A stretch of 64,000 nucleotides of DNA from Sclerotiophoma versabilis (lineage: Eukaryota > Ascomycota > Dothideomycetes > Pleosporales > Didymellaceae), in the NCBI GenBank assembly GCA_012274445.1, contig JAAROD010000029.1:1736001-1800000 (forward strand). Direction: 5' to 3'. The position numbers and the translations under genes are program-made. The notes beneath the pieces are model-generated. The model saw only the letters and a program-made list of their open reading frames with translations. It did no database searches and had not been told where the DNA came from. Of this stretch, positions 52,155 through 63,529 are shown one piece after another. The stretch's first letter is position 1. Each line of letters opens with the position of its first letter.

Positions 52155-53321
52155 CTACGCCTCGGCCACTTTCGTCTTCTCCAGGGTCGATCTACAAGAC
52201 GGGTCGATGTTAGGCCTTGCGCCGCAAGCCGCTATCTTGTTGTCTTTTGGCATGCCTGTGAGCTTGCCCCAAGTCGCCATCTTGGAGCCCGCCGGAAATT
52301 TCGTGTTGCCGTCCTGACCACCGCTCTCAATCGCATGTAGCATTGCCATCTCCTCTGCATGATAAAGGGTACTAGTGGTAGAAGTGCGACGACCTATCTC
52401 CTTCCACAGTTCCGGCGCCTTGGTTGGACCAAATTCTTTCACCTTATCCACACCTACCCCATGCGGAACAGTTCCGAGGAAGACTCCCTGCCCGGGGACG
52501 AACAGGGCGGCGACAATGAAGAGATCGCCTGTTTGCTTGCCTTTGACATCGTTGTAGGCGTCTTTGGCGATGTTTAAGAGGGTTGTGGAAGACATTGTGC
52601 TGCTCAAATCGAATTTATAGCCGCGATACGTGTCCGCACCCCAAGCGCCTCCAGCAGTCATCGCTTTATCGTCACAATCGCTTCCATAATCCGAAGACTT
52701 CTTGCCTTCACTGCTGGCTCTGCGGATTAGCTTAGAGATGAGATCACGGACAACTCTTGTTGGCGCCTTCTTGCCCTTGTCGATCTGGCCCTTGCCGGCC
52801 CCCTTTCCTTTACCCGGCTTCAAGCTGCATGTCTTTCCGGCAGGCGGCTTTTCTGGCGTTTTACCTCTCGGCTTGGTGGGGATTTTTTTGGTACCAGGCT
52901 TTGGCATCGTGGTTCTGGTATCCTTCGCCTTCTTATGCGCAATCCTGAGGTTTCTTGACTCGTTTTCTGGAGTGTCCAGATAAATCTCGACTGTCAGGCC
53001 ATTAGTGACAAGGCGGCCTCCACCGGTATTTTCGCCAGCAACACATGCTTTAACGATTGACTGAAAATTTGTTTTGCATTCATTTTCAATGAATGTATCC
53101 TTAGTGGTAATGCGGCTGAAAACGGTTGAATCAAACGGCTCCTGAACCGACTTATCAATAGTATTCCCGCAATTCTTGTTGATAGTGTCAACAAGTTCAT
53201 CTCTTTCAGTTGCAGATAACATGCGAGGTCTGTAATGCAGAGTCTCAGAGTTGCAAATAACATCTGCTACAGCTACGTTGAAGGCCACCGCCAGAGCGGC
53301 CACGATCGCAGCACTTCTCAT
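52155..53321 (-). CDS. Secreted modular protein, possible deaminase-like C-terminal domain
   Basis: 388 residues from ATG 53321. Signal peptide MRSAAIVAALAVAFNVAVA. An N-terminal Cys-containing module (about 20-115; VICNSETLHY, NKNCGN, NECKTNFQSIVKACV, GGGRLVTNGLTVEIYL) resembles secreted fungal modules. Then a Pro/Lys/Gly-rich basic linker (about 130-190) with possible dibasic sites, and a C-terminal globular domain (about 215-388) starting AWGADTYRGYKFD. It contains YHAEEMAMLHAIES and, 40 residues later, ACGARPNIDPSC. His-x-Glu followed by a Cys pair is the zinc-site pattern of the cytidine-deaminase fold, seen in secreted polymorphic toxin domains; the Cys spacing (x8) is atypical, so this is tentative. 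Single exon. It sits among transposons beside a helicase relic. Confidence 0.7.
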   Translation of the reverse strand: MRSAAIVAALAVAFNVAVADVICNSETLHYRPRMLSATERDELVDTINKNCGNTIDKSVQEPFDSTVFSRITTKDTFIENECKTNFQSIVKACVAGENTGGGRLVTNGLTVEIYLDTPENESRNLRIAHKKAKDTRTTMPKPGTKKIPTKPRGKTPEKPPAGKTCSLKPGKGKGAGKGQIDKGKKAPTRVVRDLISKLIRRASSEGKKSSDYGSDCDDKAMTAGGAWGADTYRGYKFDLSSTMSSTTLLNIAKDAYNDVKGKQTGDLFIVAALFVPGQGVFLGTVPHGVGVDKVKEFGPTKAPELWKEIGRRTSTTSTLYHAEEMAMLHAIESGGQDGNTKFPAGSKMATWGKLTGMPKDNKIAACGARPNIDPSCRSTLEKTKVAEA

Positions 53322-53656
53322 GTTGAACAAGGAGGACGGTTGTTGGGGAAAATGAAGGATGACGACTACCAGAGTCGTGCGAATAGCGGAGGGACAAGTA
53401 GGCTGTTGTGACTGTAATGAATTTATTGGATATTGCTGTGGTTCAACGACCTTATGTACCCGTCACGGCCAATGGACAACTGAGCTCTTGCGCTTTCAAG
53501 TCCGTCAAGATTAACACCATCATCTCGACAGACATCGCACAGTGGAGACAAGATCTGCGCTCGACCCTCAAAGAGGCCTACCGTGATTTACCCACGGAGT
53601 TCGGAGTCTTGCACCCGTCTATGTGCGACATGGTTTTAAGGAACGATATGGTACTA
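53322..53656. other. Spacer between secreted protein gene and helicase relic
   Basis: Promoter of the minus-strand gene. A plus-strand ORF (53408-53689, GTG start) has no known motif. Confidence 0.3.
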
Positions 53657-54466
53657 CTAGCTGTAATTGGATGTTCGACAAGCGAATGAGAATTGGTTTT
53701 TACAGAATCGAACGAGAACTACTGGTACGAAACGCTTGTCGACCCCTTCCCCCGTCATGCAGTACTTCTGACTCACCCAGCACCGTCGGCAGTTGTTCTT
53801 CACCGTCCGATCCCGCATCTTCACACGGAACTCATCTGCCTGCCTGCCTGTTCCCCTTGCCCACGCTTTGCACTGCATCACCTTGAGCTCTTTCCACTGC
53901 GCCTAATTCGCCGTCTTGAACTCCTGCCCAACAACCCAGCAGATTGCGCATCCCTCTCTCAGCTCCGTGAACGCCTCTTCCACCACTGCCCATTCCTGCG
54001 TCCACTTCTCCTGCTCCTCAACCCACACCTCATCTCCTTCACCGCAACGATCACATCCTGCTGCCCCAATCTCCCCACAGCTCTGCCCCCGCTTATCCAG
54101 ATATGAGCTCATCAGCTTTCGTCAACATCCGCTGCCGATCAGAAACTGCCCCATCGCCACCACGTCTATATCCTCCTTCTCCCTGCTCTACCAGCACTAC
54201 CACCTCAAACGGCTCTCCTCTTCTCCCTCCGCGGCCGCTTGCCTGCGCAAAGTTGCTTATGCTCCACAGCGTGCCTACGTGCAAGATGTACACAATCCTC
54301 TTAAAGTCCACTCCTGTTCCCAGCGCTGAGGTCGTTACAATCATACTACTATTCTTTACCCACTCCCGTAGCCGTTCTGCATAATTTACTACCCCTGCGT
54401 GATAGTAACCGCAGCCGAGCTCTGTTGCGAGCACCTCGCACTGCACCTTGCTCTTGCAGTACACTA
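53657..54466 (-). pseudogene. RecQ-type helicase fragment (telomere-linked-helicase-like)
   Basis: Read on the minus strand the fragment starts TDTVVYCKSKVQCEVLATEL and contains SF2 motifs V (TSALGTGVDF) and VI (QASGRGGRRGE). After a frameshift near 54100 the next frame gives SSYLDKRGQSCGEIGAAGCD and Cys-rich NNCRRCW, typical of the C-terminal part of repeated RecQ-like helicases in fungi. A TAG at 53903-53905 replaces an expected Trp. The N-terminal ATPase half is absent because transposon F begins at 54467. Such helicases are often subtelomeric. Confidence 0.75.
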
Positions 54467-56480
54467 CCGTGTCCGTGCGCGTGATGCACGGATTCGCGTG
54501 ATGCACGCGATCGTAAAAACGCGTCAATCTTCTTAACACTATAACTCAACGCCATAATGTCGCTAGAGGCTGCCCTTAAAGAGCTAGTTGCTCTAAAGCC
54601 TGGCGAAGAATTCTGCTATGCCAAAATAGCCAGAAAGTATGGTGTTGAGCGGTCAACGTTGTCGCAACAGCACCGAGCAATTACAGCGTTAATTACTACA
54701 AAGAACATCAACCAACAGAAGCTCACCCCACAACAAGAGGAGGAGCTCGTACAGTATATAGAGCAGCTTACTGCTCGTTATCTTCCTCCTACAAGAGCTA
54801 TGATAGCTAATTTTGCATCATCAATAGCTAAGGAGCCATTTAGCGATAGCTGGGTTACTCGGTTTATCAACAACTATTCTATCCATCTCATCCCTCGATA
54901 CACAACGGGAATGAATACTAAACGCCACAACGCCGATTCCTATACTAAATACCAGTTATACTTCAACCTTCTGCAGCACAAGATTGCTAAGTATAACATT
55001 GAAGCTTGCCACACATACAATATGGATGAGAAGGGCTTTATAATTGGAGTTACTGCTAGAGCTAAGCATATCTTTAGTAGACGTATGTGGGAGAAGAAGG
55101 AAGTCAGAGCATCACTCTAGGATGGCAATCGTGCCTGGATAATACTTATAGCTTGTATATGTAGTAATAGATCAGCGCTGCCACTAGGTCTCCTATACAA
55201 GTCCGCCGACAACACCATACAATCGAGCTGGGTGGAGGAAATTAAGCCAGAAGTACACTTAGTACTTGTTTCTCTATCGCCTACAGGGTGGACCAACAAC
55301 GATACAGGCCTAGCATGGCTTGAACAGGTGTTTGATCGCTTCACCAAGCAGAAAACTCGAAGAAAGTACCGCCTATTAATACTGGATGGTCACGGATCTC
55401 ACGTAACGATGGATTTCATCAACTACTGTAATCAAAACAAGATACTCCTGGCTGTACTTCCTCCCTACTCAACCTAGACAGTGCAGCCACTTGATGTGGT
55501 GATGTTTAAGCCTCTTGCAACAGCATACTTAACAGAGCTTGCAACACACCTTTATAAGGGCTAAGGACTAGCAGTTATTAAGAAGGGTGACTTTTTCTAC
55601 CTATTCTGGAAGGCCTGGGAGAGCACGTTTACTCAGGAGTTAATACTTAGATCCTTTGAGGCAACGGGTATAGCACCCCTCTAACCTAACGCTATCCTTT
55701 AACGGTTTAAGGAGGAAACCCCTAAGAGCTCTGATACAGATAAAAGCTCTACTTTGGTCTATAGCGGCGAAGATTGGCCTAAAATAGACACCCTATTGCA
55801 TAGGAGTACCAAGGATGAAGGCAGTAAAGACCTAAAAACAATCTAGCGCTCACTTCACCACATCTCAATACAAAACTCAGTCCTCTACCATGAGGTTGCA
55901 GGCCTAAAACAGGTTTTTAAGAAACAGAAGAAGCACAAGAAGAAGAGTAAGCCTCTTAACCTCCAGCAACTAAAGGAGTACCATAGTGGAGCTATATTTT
56001 AGTCCCCTGGGAAGGTTGAGGAAGCCCGCCAGCGTGAGCAGGTAAAACAACAAGAAATAAGAGAAGAGAAGCTTAAAAAAGAGAGAGAAAGCAGAGAAAG
56101 CAGCAGCTAAGGCCGAACAGGCAGCCGAAAAAGAACGCCAGAAGGAAGCTCGCAACGCTACAAAAGCTATACAATTATCCTAAAATGGCAAGAGAAAGGC
56201 TTCAAAGCCACCCGCCCAGCAGAAGAAGCGTCAGAAACGTGTGATTGATGCTGTAGATAATGAGGAGTTCTCAGGGGCTGTATCGGCTGCCTTACAGGTC
56301 ACCACCTGCTATGGCCGCAACGTTAACCTTCCAAGTAAATATACATAAGCTCAATTGATTCCAAGCACTACTATACTATTCTACTATAAGCTTTAATAAT
56401 AACAGCTGTTGTGGGTGGCTCTATACTCTGATTTCTAAGTAAGCTGTTAGGTGATTTTCGTGCATCACGCGAATCTGTGC
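54467..56480 (+). mobile_element. Molly-like Tc1/pogo-type transposon F
   Basis: About 2.0 kb after a TA at 54465-54466. Left terminal sequence ccgtgtccgtgcgcgtgatg with gcgtgatgcacg repeated twice; the right end carries the complement (cgtgcatcacgcgaat). The outermost bases at the right end are missing where it meets copy B2. Encodes the transposase at 54557-56346. Confidence 0.8.
54557..56346 (+). pseudogene. Transposase of element F, catalytic Asp kept but stops present
   Basis: A long frame from ATG 54557 shows HTH segments (AKIARKYGVERSTLSQQHRA), NMDEKGF, LILDGHGSH and PLDVVMF, so all three catalytic Asp remain. Stops interrupt it from 55118 on (CAG-to-TAG at 55118 and 55477, further ones after 55560). 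The C-terminus is a Lys/Glu/Ala-rich helix and ends near 56346, with a possible frame slip around 56090. Less mutated than copies B1 and B2. Non-functional as read. Confidence 0.82.
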
Positions 56481-57487
56481 ACCCAACGATCGGATTCAGC
56501 CAACGATCGTTCCGACCCCATTATAGGCATCACAAAATAAGGCTGTAGAGCCACATACAATAGTTGTTATTACAAGATTCTTTAGTAGAGTACTCTATAG
56601 ACCTATGTAACAAATTGTCTCACCTAAATCTACTTAGTAAAGTAATCTTGTAGCTACAGCTGTTGTATGTAGGTAGAGGAGCTAGAGAACGCTAGTTAGC
56701 AACAGGACGACTACGCGCAGTACTACTACTACATTTCTTAGCTAAATTTAACTACAGCTGCTATAAGGCCTTATGTTTACCTGTTTAGGGTAATTATATA
56801 GCTTTCTAAGCGTTACAGGCTTACTTCTAACACTCTCTTTTAGCTTTACGTTTAGCTACTTCTTCTGCCTTCTTAGCCTTAACCTAGTCTTACTCTTTCT
56901 TCTCCCTTACCTATACTACATGCTTCTCTTCTGTAATCTTCTGTTTATATACCTTATTTACAGCTACTAACTTCTTTATCTCTGCCTTTTTTTTTTAGCT
57001 CTTCTACTTTCTTCTTTTATTCTATAATAGCTATATAAGCACGCGCTTTATAAAAGGCTCTAGAAGACTATAATATTATGCTACTATAATACTCCTAGTC
57101 TTGTTATAAGTCTAACTACTTTATAGGTTAGTTCTAACACTTCTTCTTTTAGTATAGCTTCTAGTATAAGCCTATAAGTTTACTGTAAAGAAGCTCTACT
57201 TAGCTTAAAAAGTAGTAGATAGTTTACTCTAGCTGCTACGCACCTATACTGCACAGATTCTTTACTTCTATATATAGAGTACTATAAGCTTAAAGCTAGT
57301 CCTCTATACTATAAGCTAAAGAACTAAAGAAAACTAAGTCTAAGTCTCTTAGAGTTATAAAGCAGAATCTATTAAGAATAATATTAGTATTTACTAGATA
57401 TATGCTAGTTGCTATAAAAGCCTGTTTAACTAATATTTTAGTAAATATATATACCTAGGCAGGCTAGAATAGGCTAAAGAAGTTAGC
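56481..57487 (-). pseudogene. RIP-decayed Molly-like transposon copy B2, part 1
   Basis: Begins with gtgcacccaacgatcgg-type ends and matches B1 (32980-33206 then 40203 on) except that no Gypsy element is inserted at gttag (56695-56699). TA-rich with many stops. Interrupted at 57488 by a solo LTR. Confidence 0.72.
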
Positions 57488-57985
57488 TATTAAAGTTATA
57501 CTTTTAAGTAAAGCTTATAAGCACTATTTATATTAGTTCTTAGAAATAAGTACTAGTATAGAATAGTCTATAAGAGTTAAGGTTATTACCTAGTAAAAAA
57601 CTATAATAATAGAGAGTAATAATAAGTAGTATAGAGTAGACTATCTAGCTTAAGAGTTAGAGTTAAGATTCTAGAGATAAACTTAATTAACTAAGTTAAA
57701 TATAAACTAATAAGTTATATTTCTATATACTATATACTTACTAAAAGATAATACTTATTAATAAGTAACTAGAGTTAGTCTAATAAAATATATAGTATTA
57801 CTTATTAATAAGTAATAATATATAATACTTATTAATAAGTAAGTTATATATATTATACTTATTAATAAGTATATTATATAACTATATAAAGTAAGATTCT
57901 TCCTAACTCTACTCCTAACTCTAGAGTAAGAGCTCTAGTTAGCTACTTAATTACTATACTACGTTATCTGCACAGGATTATAATA
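57488..57985 (-). repeat. Solo LTR, minus orientation, RIP-decayed, TSD ttagc
   Basis: 498 bp inserted in B2 with ttagc on both sides (57483-57487, 57986-57990). Ends tattaaagttata and cacaggattataata are decayed forms of the LTR of the element at 63013. Four copies of tacttattaataagta (57752, 57799, 57826, 57856) are the decayed inverted repeats of that U3. Confidence 0.88.
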
Positions 57986-58694
57986 TTAGCTTTTAATAAT
58001 AGAAATAGGTCTTAGAATTACTAGAGGTAGTTATTAAGTTTATTACTATAGTAAGAGAAGAAAAGCTTAAGGTAGACTATATCTAATAGCTATAACGTCT
58101 AGGTACTATAGAAAGGTAAAATATTAATAATAATCTAATTTAAATAATAGTATTTAAGTAATTTTATAGTTAGGTAACTTCTATAGCTATCTTTAATTAA
58201 TAAATAGTACTTTCTCTATACTTTCTTCTTTATATAATAGTAAAATACCTTTATACTAAGCTAGTTTAATTATATTATTTATTTAGCCTATAGAGAAAGA
58301 GATAATATAAATTTAGAACTTTTCTAGATTAGTATTAGCTACTTAGAGGCTTTAAATAGTAGAGTTTTATAATATAAAGATAATACCTAGAAGAAGAGCT
58401 ATACTATTAGTATAAATTAAAGCTAATAGGCTTATCTACTTATAATTACTATCTAAATAAGTATATCTAACCTTCTTCTTCTTCTATTAATACCTGCTAA
58501 AGATATACTTTATCCTACCTAGTACTCTAATAGTAAAGCCTTTTTTATTTATATTATATATATACTCTAGCTTAATATTATATTAAGTAATATTCTACTA
58601 TAATAGGTTAAAGTATAGCTAGTACTTATACCTAGACTTAGTATTATAGTAGTTAGAGTCTATACCTATTACCTATTAAGATGTAAGCTAGTCT
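57986..58694 (-). pseudogene. RIP-decayed Molly-like transposon copy B2, part 2
   Basis: Continuation of B2 after the solo LTR; matches 40990-41683. The similarity ends at the same point in both copies, so both lack the transposase N-terminus. Confidence 0.65.
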
Positions 58695-58909
58695 TAGTAA
58701 TAGTTAAGAAAGTATATAACCTAGGTATTAGAATAGAGATTTTAAGTAACTATAAAGGTAAAATTTTTTATTATAAACCTTATAGGTAGTAAGTAATATA
58801 CTATAAGCTCTTCTATATACTATATAAGGTAATCTTTTTATTATAGAGTAAGCTTTTATTAGTATAGGTTAGTAATATATTAAGAAACCTATATACCTTA
58901 ATAAGTATA

Positions 58910-60773
58910 ATATACTCTATAGGTAAAAGAATTAATAGGTAAGAGAATTACTTTTACTAAGCCTCTACTAAACTCTTCTCTATTATAGCCTAAAATACTA
59001 TAAATTAGTACTATATAAAGTAATATAAGCTATAATATTAGTTAGATACCTCTTCTACCTTATTCTTATATATTTATATATTATATCCTGTCTAGTTATA
59101 CTATCTATAGTATTATTAGAATAGTTTACCCCCTTTAGCACGCACCTACTTCTTTAGCTTCTTTCTATTACTACGCACCCTAAACTTCTTTAGAGCTGCT
59201 AATTACTATCTATCTCTAACTATTAGAGTCTCTTTCTTCTATACCTACTTTCTTTTATATAATTTTAATTATATAGTAGCCTTATTAGCTGCTTAAAGCT
59301 TACTAATCTTCTATTAGGCTAAAACTTACTTATAGAATAAAATTACTCTTTTCTTTATATAGTGCTTAAGCGCGCTAAGAATAGAATTTAGTAAGCTACT
59401 CTACTACTTCTTATACTTCTCTTAAATTAGAGTTTATTATAACCTAAATTCTAGAGTATTACTAGAGGTCTATAACTACTAGAGCTTACTATTAGTAGAG
59501 AGTAGTAGTAATAGAGTCTATAGCTTTATATTAAGAGTTAAAATAACCTATTCTAGGTTAAAGGGGACTAATTTAGCGCCTTAGAACTCTTCTTAGATAT
59601 TACTAGAAGTAAAGACTATATTATAGGCTACTTTAAAGTATAGAAGAAACTTAGTCTTTATAAGGTAGGTAATCTAGTTATATATAAGTATTTTAGCTTA
59701 GTACCTATATACCTTCTTTAAAAGAGTAAAATAACCTATATTAAGTAGCTATAGAAGATATAATAAGTAAGAAGGTATATATATAGTAATAATCTTATTA
59801 TCCTTATAGTATTACTAGAATTTAAGTAAGTTATAGCTCTTATAGCTATTAAAAACTAGCAGTTAGTAGGTACTAACAGTATACTTCTTTATATACGTAA
59901 TAAAGTGCTCTAACTACTTAAGACTAAGCTTATTAGTAGTCTAGCTATTACTAGAGACTTTAATAACCTAATTCTAGAGCAGGTCTTCCTCTTTATACTA
60001 GCTAGAGAGGTAGTAGTATACCTTAAAGATAATAAAGAGTAGAATAGCCTATTCTTTTATATTAATACTCTATATAACTATTATCTACTTCTAGTTACCT
60101 TACTAGACTGTTTTTAGCCTTTCTTATCTCTCTAAAGCTATAATAACTACTTCTAGAAAGATTTAGCCTATTATAAAGCCTGTCTTATTAAAGTTATATA
60201 TATCTTTATTTTAGATACTATACTTAGCTTTAATATTAGCTACTAGGCTAAACTAGCTCTATACAACCTCTAAATTCTTATAGAAAGCTTACTTATAGTT
60301 ATACTTATAATTAGACTTTACTTTAAGCTCTAGTTAACGCTTAATAAACGTACTAGGCTAATTTATACTAATAGGGCCTAGATTATACTTAGTGCATAGA
60401 GAATTAGCTATAGCAGCTATATCTACTAGCTAGGGGCTAAATTCTTACGCGTCTAGCTTAAGGATATATTTAATAATTACCTACTTCTTATTATTATCTA
60501 GCTTTTATAAGTTAGCTATAGAATTAGCACGTAAAGGTTATTCTATATATTATATACTTAGTATACTCTAAGGCATCTTATAGATAGCTGCAGTATATTA
60601 CTAGGTAAGATTTATATCTTGTTTAAGAGCTTAAAGTATAAGCTGTATTTAGGCTTTCCTTAATATATTAATATTAGGTTATTATTAAGGTATTAGTATA
60701 TAGAGGTTACTTTAGTAAGAGCTTAGTAAAAGTAATTAGCTTACTTATTAATTAGCTTGCCTATAGAGTATGT
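58910..60773 (-). mobile_element. RIP-decayed pogo/Fot1-like transposon G2
   Basis: 1864 bp between TA dinucleotides (58908-58909, 60774-60775), ends atatactctatagg and (complement) acatactctatagg. Related along its whole length to G1 but more decayed. The transposase is on the minus strand with dense stops. Confidence 0.75.
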
Positions 60774-60775
60774 TA

Positions 60776-62272
60776 TAGTTAATTCTTTCTAAAAGCTTTA
60801 TATAAGTAAGTAAATTATAATAACTTATTAATATAACTACTTATTAAACAAAGTAGGTAATTAAGTTAGCTACTAAGTCTAGCTTTCTACTTTAATATAT
60901 AGATAATTCTATACTATAATAAGAAATAATTATATATTATAGCTTAAACTAATTACCTACTTCTACTAAGTTATATATTATATATATATATAATTATTAT
61001 ACTCTACTTAAATATACTTTATATAGTATAAATACTCTTACTACCTATACCTACCTATACTCTTTTCTTACGCCTTTAATTCTTTACTACTACCTCTACC
61101 TCTATTTAAGCTATTATAACCTCTGCTTCTGCCTAAGATAGATTTTTCTTCTTCTAAATCTACTTCTTCTTATACCTTTTACGCTTAGAAGTAGTAGTAT
61201 TAGCTACTTTAAGCTTTACTACTCTACTCTTAAGTAATATATAGAAGTATACCTTTAATATTTACCTCTTTTTAACCTGTAATATTATATAAATATCTAA
61301 ATTAGGTAGTAAACTCTTATAATTTCTTATTCTCTTTAAAATTAGTATTATTTAAGCCTCTATCTTCTAGGTACTACTTAGTATCTTAGGTTACTAAGAA
61401 GTCGGTTCTAGTACTAGTAGTATTAGTATATAAGACTTTACTTTAAGCTTTAATAGTACTACCTCTAGGTTATCTAGGTTTAAGCTAGTTACTATAAAGC
61501 TAAATATAGTATTATTAAATAAATAACTATACTTATAAACCTATTAAAAGGTAGTAAGAAAGGCTTTTACTATTAGTAAAGTTAATAGAGTAGTATACTA
61601 AAGCTCTAATTTTCTTTTTATATACCTACTTTAAGAAGGTAAAATAACTTCTATTAAGTAGCTAAAGAAGGTATAAAGTATATAAAGGTATAATAGAAAG
61701 TAGTACTAACCTACCTATACTACTAAGCTAGTAACCCTTTCTTAGTATTACTAATATAATATATAAAATAAGTAATTACTTTCTACTTTCTTTTAAACCT
61801 ATATATAATATACTTATATTAGATATAAAAGAATATTGTATATCTTTCTAGTATATATAAGTATTATAACTAGTCTTTCTATAGTTACTATAGTACTATT
61901 AACCTAGCTAGGCTCTTTCTTAACTAATACTACTATATACTTTCTTTAATATAATATAAGCTATAACTATACTTCTAGCTACTAATAGTACTACTTTACT
62001 ATACTCTATTATACCTCTATACTAGATCTACTTTTTTTTTAAAGTTTTATACTTAGTTATTTCTACTAATTACTCTTTAAGCTCTTATATATAAGCTTTA
62101 ATATATAAATATTTATAAAGTATTTTCTTAGCTTCTTTAATAAGCTTTAAGAACTTTTTCTAAGTAAATATTAGTAACTATATAGAGTAACTACCTATAA
62201 GCTTTAATTATAACCTAAGTTTATATATAGTATTTAGTATTTAGAGTTTCTATAGTATTTCTAGTAGATATA
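60776..62272. other. RIP-saturated AT-rich DNA, unassigned
   Basis: Almost only A/T with TA-rich words; no frame longer than 60 codons and no domain recognisable on either strand. Presumably very old transposon material. Confidence 0.6.
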
Positions 62273-62500
62273 ATATACCTTATAGGTAAGCTATATATAT
62301 AGGTAAGCTATATACTTTTACTAAGACTATACTAAAATACTACTTCTTTACTAATACCTTAATAATAGTACTAGCTAGATATATTAAAAGAAGCTTAAAT
62401 ATAGCTTATAGTTTAAGCTCTAAAAAGAAATATAAAGCTTCTTCTATAATATATTATAGCTATCTATAACTCTAACTCTAAACTATACTATAGGTAGAAA
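62273..62500 (+). pseudogene. 5' fragment of a pogo-like transposon
   Basis: Terminal repeat atataccttataggtaagc after TA (62271-62272), then a decayed transposase N-terminus resembling G1's (L-D-x-L-K-E-A then helix). The start codon is itself changed (ATG to ATA). Similarity fades near 62500. Confidence 0.5.
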
Positions 62501-62559
62501 AAAACACTATAGCTTCTACTTTCTCTTTTTCTAAGAGAGGTTATATAACTATAGTAAAT

Positions 62560-63007
62560 AGGTAGAGTAGTTAAAAGTATTAGATTCTTTTCTAATTATT
62601 ATCTACTATATTAGATATATCTTCTTCTTTTCTACATAAGGTATCTACTTAGTTATTAATTTTCCTTAGCTAGTATATAAAGGTTAGGTTAAACTAGCTA
62701 AGAAGGCTTAACTATTAGATATAGTATTCTATTAGAAGTCTAGACTTATAAAAGTATTCTAGATTCTTATTATCTATAATAACTATAAAGTTCTTAACCT
62801 ACTTTAGCTTAGTACTTTATTTCTATAGATACTTAATAACTACTAGTATTTTCTTATTATAGATTATATAGTTTACTTCTACTTTAGAATTCTTAGTAAA
62901 GAAGTAAGCTACTATTTAAAGAGTACTTTCTTTACTAAACTAGGTAATTACTTCTTCTATTACCTATCTAGAGGTATTATATTCTAGAACTATCTTTAGA
63001 TCTAGGT
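62560..63007 (-). pseudogene. RIP-decayed Gypsy RNase H remnant
   Basis: Read on the minus strand, codons around stops still spell NYIIYNKKILVVIKYL and FIVIIDNKNLEYFYKSRLL, the decayed forms of the RNase H region of Ty3/Gypsy elements (YEIYDKELLAI, TDHKNLEYF). It belongs to a different Gypsy lineage than the young element, whose corresponding sequence is YDVHDKELMAIVDAL. Confidence 0.65.
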
Positions 63008-63012
63008 TAAAG

Positions 63013-63511
63013 TGTTACGATCCTGTGCGGACGAAGCGGCACAGTGATTAAGTAGCCAACCACAGCCCTCACCCATGAACCAGGGGCGGAGTCAGGAAGG
63101 ATCTCCCTTTGTACGGTCACGTGACATGCTCGTCAACGAGCATGACACACGTGACTTGCTCGTCAACGAGCATCGTATGTTATCGCTCGTCAACGAGCAA
63201 CGCTATGTATTTCATTGGACTGACCCTAGTCGCTCGTCAACGAGCATTACCCCATAGCAAGTATATAGTCAGTAGGAACACAACCCTTATGGTTCGTGTT
63301 CAACTTAGTCAATCAAGTTTGTCTTTGGAATCTCGACCCCAACTCTCGAGCTAGATAGTCTACTCTATACTACTCATTGTTACCCTCTATTGCCACGGTG
63401 TTTCACTAGGCAATAACCCCAACCCTTACGGACCTTCCTGTACCAGCGCTCATCCCTGAGAACCAATACGAATAGTGCTTACGAGCTTTGCTTGAAAGTA
63501 CAACTTCAACA
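63013..63511 (+). repeat. 5' LTR of a second, young Gypsy copy with a different U3
   Basis: 499 bp, TGTTACGATCC..TTCAACA, not RIP-mutated. From about 63260 on it matches the LTR of the element at 33212; the U3 differs entirely except for CACGTG boxes (63118-63123, 63148-63153). Confidence 0.92.
63126..63247. repeat. Four inverted repeats GCTCGTcaACGAGC in LTR U3
   Basis: Perfect copies of gctcgtcaacgagc at 63128, 63158, 63185 and 63232 (steps 30, 27, 47 bp). Each is a 6-bp inverted repeat with a 2-bp centre. Flanked by CACGTG boxes and upstream of the TATA-like tatata (about 63263). Probable protein-binding array. Confidence 0.9.
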
Positions 63512-63529
63512 CTTTGAACACCCCCAAAG

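Noticed and set aside
63126..63247. Regular short repeats as a CRISPR-like array
   Set aside because: Eukaryotic LTR context, unequal spacing and inverted-repeat units; they are U3 promoter repeats.
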